Source: Ilyonectria destructans (lineage: Eukaryota; Ascomycota; Sordariomycetes; Hypocreales; Nectriaceae). Taken from it: a stretch of DNA of 64,000 nt. A program made the translations under genes and the position numbers. Location: assembly GCA_020740775.1 (NCBI GenBank), contig JAHEWK010000029.1, positions 186,001-250,000 on the forward strand, read 5' to 3'. Within the stretch, counting starts at the first letter, position 1. The number at the start of each line of letters is the position of its first letter. Of this stretch, positions 58,861 to 64,000 are shown in pieces. The notes beneath the pieces were generated by a model, which worked only from the letters and a program-made list of their open reading frames with translations, was not told the DNA's origin and ran no database searches.

Positions 58861-60070
58861 CAGAACGACGAGGGCATTGGAATCCGAGCAGCAAAATGGT
58901 GATATGGAATGGCAGGAAGATGAGAGCAGTGAGGGAGCTTTGAGTCACACCAGAACTAAGAAAAGGACCACACTTAAGGCAGCTGGCAGCATGACGGAGG
59001 CAATCCAGGGTCTGAAACGACTCCTAGAACAAGACTTCAATAAGAGAATGGAAACGATAAAGGCAGAGTTTCAGCTTGAGTTTACAAAACTTAGCGACCG
59101 TATAGCTGAAGAAGTCACTAGGACCACGGCCCAGATGGCACAAGAATTATCACAAGTCCGAGAGCAGCTTACCCAGGTTTGCAGCGAGTTGGAGCAGACC
59201 CGGCTACAGCTGGACATCGTGAACAATACTCATGCAGCACGATCGCCTAGCAAGACATATACGGACGCTGCCAGAATGACACCTATTAGTATAATCACTC
59301 AAGCTCCATCCACGGTTCGATCGGCAACCCCGGAACCAATGTTCTGCACAGTAGACACATCCAGAGTGCCCGACGATCATATCGGAGAGACTACACCGGC
59401 AGTACTTCGCAGGACTATTAAACAGGAAATGCGAACGTCTAGCGACTAATCTAGTTGGCGATGTGTTGCGGTGACTAGAGATGGACGAAACACCCACCGC
59501 CTGAGGGTTATCGGCAGAAATAAAGAAGAATTAAAGATGATCAGGACCATCATCGAGGCCAAGAAAGCTCCGGGTGTAAGAGTTCTTCGAGACCAACTAT
59601 ACCCAGTCAAAGTTGATAACATTAACCGCGCTGCCGTTCTCGACCAGAATGGCAAGGTCCTTCCTGGAGCAATGGAAGCCTTGGGCCAAGAGAATGAAGT
59701 CCAGATTGCCAAGATAGCTTGGTTGAGTCGAAAGAACAGCGTAAAGGCATATGGATCGATGGTGGTATACCTTACAAAAAATAGCGACGCTACGAGACTC
59801 CTACAGGAACACTACTTCCTTGCAGCAGGTGAATCGGCGTACACCGGGGCCTTTGAGCGGAGAACCGGACCGATGCAATGCTATAACTGCCAGGAGCTCG
59901 GCCATAAGGCATTCTCGTGCAGCAAGAATCGGGTATGTGCAAGATGCGCCGCCGAAGGCTATCATCATAGTGAGTGCCAGACGCGGGTACCTAAGTGTGT
60001 ACCCTGCGGTGGGCCGCATGAGTCGTTCAGTAGAAGCTGCCCGAAACTCTATCCCACTCGGCATGAGTAG
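58688..60070 (+). pseudogene. LINE 2 ORF1 (gag-like), one in-frame stop
   Basis: The frame from 58688 is open to a TAA at 59447-59449 and resumes in the same frame to 60070. The first ~55 codons are very GC-rich and probably not part of the element; the real start may be near 58900. A coiled coil (about residues 100-180, FNKRMETIKAEFQLEF and so on) precedes the stop. After it come RVIGRNKEELKMI and three CCHC zinc knuckles: CYNCQELGHKAFSC, CARCAAEGYHHSEC and CVPCGGPHESFSRSC. ORF1 proteins of Tad-type LINEs package the RNA. TAA most simply derives from CAA, a C-to-T change at CpA as made by RIP. Its end overlaps the ORF2 start. Confidence 0.85.
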
Positions 60071-63000
60071 GATGTTTCAGGTAATCCAACTGAATGTGAG
60101 AAAACAGGATACAGTACACAAAAGCCTAATAAATGACCAGCGACTCCAAAATTTTGCAGTTGTAGCGATTCAAGAACCACAGGCATGGAAAAGCAACGGT
60201 AAACTATTAACAGTCCCTATGGGGCACCCCCGATGGGTCAAAATGGTCCCCAGGGTTTGGAGGGATGGCAGATGGGCAATACGGAGCATGTTGTGGGTGA
60301 ATAGGGACTTGGAGGCCGAGCAAGTACCAATACAGTCCCCGGACTTAACAGCAGCAACCATACGACTCCCGGACCGAATAATGTTAGTTGTGTCAGTATA
60401 TGTGCCGGGACGTGAGCCCCAGGCTCTTCGAAATATATGCCATGCCCTGCACCAGGTGATCCTCGACCTTAGGGGTAAGACAGGGTTGATAGTGGATGTC
60501 ATCCTCGCTGGAGATTTTAATCAACACGACTGGCTGTGGGGAGGAGATGACGTGCCATGGGCAAGGCAAGGCGAGGCCGATCCGATCATCGATCTCATGA
60601 ACGAACACGGTCTTTACAGCCTCCTCCCGAGAGGCACGAAGACATGGCAAGGCCCTGACAGGGAAAGCACAATCGACCTGGTGCTGGCGACGGCGGAGGT
60701 GACGAACGAAATGGTGGAGTGCTCCATACACCCGACAGAACATGGATCGGACCACCGGGCAATCCAAACGACGTTCGATGTCGCGATGCCTGAACGGATT
60801 ATCATGGAAAGACTGTTGTTCAAGAACGCACCATGGACAGCAATCAGAACCAGGGTGGAGGACAATCTCCGGGAGCTTCCCTGGACCGTCGGCGTGCAGG
60901 AGCAGACAGATCAGTTTATGAGGGTCGTCCTCGAGGCGATCCACGAGCTGACGCCCCGAGCACAACCAGTATCGTACGCGAAGCGCTGGTGGACCAAGGA
61001 TTTGACAAGACTTCGGCGGGTGTACACGTTTTGGCGAAATCAGGCTAGGGCACAGCGGCGAGCAGGTCAGGAGAGGCCCGACCTGGAAAGACGGGCCAAG
61101 GAAGCATCCAAGGAGTACCATGATGCCATCCGGAAACAGAAGAAACTGCACTGGGAAGATTTCCTAGCAGAAGATGTCAACATATGGAAGGCAGCCAAGT
61201 ATTTGAAACCTGGAGAGGACATCATGAACGATAGGGTGCCCCCTTTAAAGAGACAAGATGGCTCCACCACGGAAGATAGAGTGGAACAGGCAGAGGAGCT
61301 GCTCAGTTCGTTCTTCCCGCCGTTGCCGGCCAGGATTGAAGATGAAGGTGACCGACCGCAACGGAGGGAAGTTCACATGCCAGACCTTACCATGGAGGAA
61401 GTTGAGGAAAAATTGCTAGCAGTGAAACCTTGGAAAGCGCCTGGAGACGATGGTCTGCCAGCAATGGTGTTGAAACAGCTTTGGCCAGTGGTTAAATACC
61501 GTGTCTTGCACCTCTTCGACACATCCCTCAGGGATGGTGTAGTACCCCACCAATGGAGGAGTGCAAAGATCATCCCGCTGAAGAAGCCAGACAAAGGAGA
61601 CTACACAGTGGCTAAGGCCTGGAGACCGATATCGCTACTATCAACACTGGGCAAGATACTCGAGGCAGTCGTTGCAGAGCGGATATCCTATGTAGTGGAG
61701 AGCTATGGACTGCTACCTGCAAACCACTTCGGTGCAAGGAAGCGAAGGTCAGCCGAACAAGCACTGATACTGCTGCAGGAACAGATCTATAAGGCATAGA
61801 GGGCCAGCAGGGTGCTCAGTCTGATCAGTTTTGACGGCAAAGGTGCTTACAATGGAGTGTTCAAAGAGCGACTACTGGAGAGGCTGAAGGCGAGAGGCAT
61901 ACCTGGTGGACTGGTGAGATGGATTGACGCCTTCTGCTCTGGGCGAACGGCCGCCGTGATAGTAAATGGGCACACATCACAACGACGGGAGTTGCCACAG
62001 GCAGGTCTCCCGCAAGGGTCACCGCTGTCGCCGGTGTTGTTTCTGTTCTTCAATGCGGATTTGGTGCAGAGAAGAATCAACGCAAAAGGTGGTTCGATAG
62101 CATTCGTGGACGACTACTCGGCCTGGGTGGTGGGACCAACAGCAGAGGAGAACCGAGCCGGCATCCAATCAATTATAGACCAAGCACTGGGCTGGGAAAG
62201 ACGGAGCGGCGCGACGTTCGAAGGAGACAAAACGGCCATCGTGCACTTCACGCGAAACGCCGCGCGTACAAGCGACACGCCGTTCATGATCAAAGGAAAA
62301 GTAGTCAAGCCCAAGGCGAGCGCCAAGATCCTGGGAGTAGTTATGGACGCGAAACTACGGTACAGGGAACATATAGCTAGAGCTGCTGCAAAGGGGCTCT
62401 CGGCTGCCATGTGTCTGAGAAGACTGAAGATGCTGTCACCGCGGACGGCGAGACAACTGTTCGTAGCAACAGTAGCTCCCACCATGGACTATGCGTCTAG
62501 CGTGTGGACGCACTCATGCTGTGTCAGAGAAGCAGCGTGGTTGAACAAGGCACAGATGGTCGGAGCACAAGCGATCACAGGAGCTTTCCAGACTGTGGCA
62601 ACAGCGGTGGCAGAGGCCGAAGCTAGTATCCAACCGGTACAGGAACGACATACACAAGCAGCAACAAGGTTCTGGATCAACCTCCGGACCCTTCCCAGGA
62701 CACACCCGTTGGCTACACTGAAAGTGAAAGTGTGTCGCCGATTCGTGTCGCCGATGCAGAGGATCGCTCAGGCACAAGGGGAAACAACCACTGAACGAAT
62801 GGAGATCATCCAGGAGTACGCGCTACCGCCATGGAGAAACCGTACACTAGTTTCGTGCGACCCTAACCGGGAGAAAGCGGTGGAAGCAGCAAAGGGGGTA
62901 GATGGCATAGTCATTGCCACCTGCTCCTCGCAGAGAGGGGGCGTAGTAGGCATGGGAGGTATCGTACGAGATACGGCGATCGACAATGCTGACGAGGTAG

Positions 63001-63840
63001 CGGCCAGCTACTCCATCACTCTCGGGTCGAGGGAGGAGCTGAACCTATACATCGCCGAGCTGGGCGCTATAGAGATGGCATTGAGATGTATGCCGTCTGG
63101 ACTCTGCCGGCGGGATATGACCGTCATGACAAGCAGCCGCTCGGCACTAGAAGCCATACGGCGGCCACGACAACAATCCGGCCAACAGATCATACGGCAA
63201 ATCTACGACCATATCAAGCGTCTTGAAGACCAGGGCCACTCTCTCCGGATGATGTGGGTTCCAACAGGAGATAAGGATTTCGCGCTGGGACCAAAAGCCA
63301 AAGCAGCAGCCCGGAAGGCCACAGAAGGAGAATGCAGACCAGATGTGCCACCACATCTAGCAAGATCCACAAGGATAAGACTAGCAATAACCAAGCAGCG
63401 GCAAACAAGAACACTGCCAGAAAGAGTCGGGAAATACTCGAAGCAGATAGACACAGCACTGCCAGGCAAGCATACCCGTACTCTATATAACCCGCTCAAG
63501 AGGAAGGAAGCAGACGTACTGTCGCAACTCCGCACCGGAATGGCGAGACTTAACAACTTTCTGTGCAAGATAGGAGCGATGGAATCGGACACTTGCGAAT
63601 GCGGACAAGCGTCAGAAACAGTGGAACACTTCCTATTCCGCTGCACAAAATGGACCGCGCAACGAGAAGGCATGCTACGATGCTCACAGACAAATATGGG
63701 AAACCTCTCGTTCTTCTTAGGAGGAAAGGCAGCATCCGACGGGGACAAATAGGCGCCAAACATGCAGGCAGTACGGGCAACAATCAAATTCGCCATTACA
63801 ACAGGGAGGCTTGACATAGACCAGAAGCCTCGGGCTTACT
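58860..63840 (+). mobile_element. Tad-type LINE 2, nearly full length
   Basis: A plus-strand non-LTR retrotransposon with gag-like ORF1 and EN-RT ORF2. Both ORFs are open except for one nonsense codon each. The left limit is set at the GC-content break near 58860. The right limit is a guess beyond the ORF2 stop (63752). No poly(A), tail repeat or target duplication was recognised. It belongs to a different lineage from LINE 1, judging by its ORF1 zinc knuckles and altered RNase H region. Confidence 0.75.
60063..63752 (+). pseudogene. LINE 2 ORF2 (EN-RT), one in-frame stop
   Basis: ORF2 starts at ATG 60063 inside the last codons of ORF1 (cATGAGTAG). The endonuclease has VIQLNVRKQ, AIQEPQAW, ILAGDFNQHDWLWGG, ESTIDLVLA and EHGSDHRAI. 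A TAG at 61797-61799 interrupts the RT between QIYKA and RASRVLSLISFD; both sides share the frame. The RT has AWRPISLLSTLGK, FDGKGAYNGV (catalytic Asp), GLPQGSPLSPVLF and FVDDYSAW. The following region resembles RNase H in spacing (YIAELGAIEMAL, MMWVPTGD) but lacks the first and third acidic residues. The C-terminal CECGQASETVEHFLFRC is the usual CCHC-like end. A TGG-to-TAG or CAG-to-TAG transition fits RIP. Otherwise intact. Confidence 0.88.
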
Positions 63841-64000
63841 AACTATTCAGATCAAATCCTACTAACATCATACAGTCTCATTTTGACAGACCGTGCTTCA
63901 GCTGCTGAGGATAGGATGCTGAACACTTGGAGAAATTGGCCTTCAAGCAGGCCTGTCACGGTATATATAACATATTGGACCAATCAGTAAAAAGTGAAAT
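63753..64000. other. LINE 2 3' region and window end
   Basis: Presumed 3' untranslated sequence of LINE 2. A short frame continues to 63814. No terminal repeat, poly(A) or gene is recognised before the window ends. Confidence 0.4.

Noticed and set aside
58688..58900. GC-rich N-terminus of the LINE 2 ORF1 frame as true coding sequence
   Set aside because: Base composition and palindromes match the Crypton flank, not the rest of ORF1; likely read-through of an open frame.
1..64000. A Starship-type giant element
   Set aside because: No DUF3435 tyrosine-recombinase captain was seen; the only tyrosine recombinase has a Crypton-type GCR1_C domain.
1..64000. CRISPR arrays, rRNA genes or bacterial operons
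   Set aside because: Introns, fungal transposons and eukaryotic gene families dominate; no regularly spaced repeats or rRNA sequence found.

Overview
The window is nuclear DNA of a filamentous ascomycete (Pezizomycotina). The evidence is short 41-86 bp introns with GTANGT donors and CTAAC/CTGAC branch points, Tad-type LINEs, Fot1/pogo and hAT transposons, a Crypton, NLR/STAND genes with HeLo-type N-termini, and plant cell-wall or cell-surface enzymes (pectate lyase, GH17 glucanase). I cannot name the genus from sequence alone; Sordariomycetes is a guess. It is a repeat-rich accessory-type region: I find at least four hAT elements or fragments, one pogo element, two LINEs, one Crypton, a solo LTR and several non-autonomous elements. 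Most host genes touching them are truncated.

Layout. 0-2 kb: minisatellite and a 5'-truncated pogo transposase. 2-6 kb: an intact HAD dehalogenase, the 3' end of a pectate lyase cut by a hAT terminus, and an NAD-dependent epimerase/reductase. 6-9 kb: two clean MITEs (TA and 8-bp target duplications). 8.4-19.6 kb: two diverged inverted copies of a ~0.5 kb repeat enclose an NmrA-like gene, a pogo transposon (TIRs 12.37-14.78 kb), and a divergent gene pair made of a secreted BBE-type FAD oxidase and a secreted alpha/beta hydrolase. 21.4-27.1 kb: a GH17 glucanase cut exactly at the terminus of a hAT element with an apparently intact three-exon transposase, then a TmpA-like membrane reductase truncated by a MITE. 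27.8-31.2 kb: two fungal genes of unknown function, one frameshifted. 32-42 kb: three broken NLR genes interleaved with an intact 819-aa membrane protein, a small GPI-type protein and a GFA-domain gene. 42-49 kb: a LINE whose ORF1 is interrupted by a decayed hAT that itself carries a MITE. 49-51.5 kb: a zinc-finger-type regulator. 52-55 kb: a hAT with intact transposase and 8-bp TSD, containing a nested Mutator-type MITE. 55-64 kb: solo LTR, Crypton with intact tyrosine recombinase, and a second LINE inactivated by two in-frame stops of RIP type.

The most distinctive observation is a 176-bp element (TIR TGATRCG, 5-bp target duplication). Two copies, 175/176 identical by eye, lie inside two unrelated transposase genes; two more partial copies sit at the truncation points of another transposase and of the TmpA-like gene. 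In the pogo case, removing the element plus one duplicated target would restore the reading frame. The window thus records layered transposition (MITE in pogo, MITE in hAT, hAT next to LINE ORF1, MULE-MITE in hAT), with some master elements apparently intact beside decayed ones. All exon structures, motif calls and repeat boundaries were read by eye; no database search was possible.
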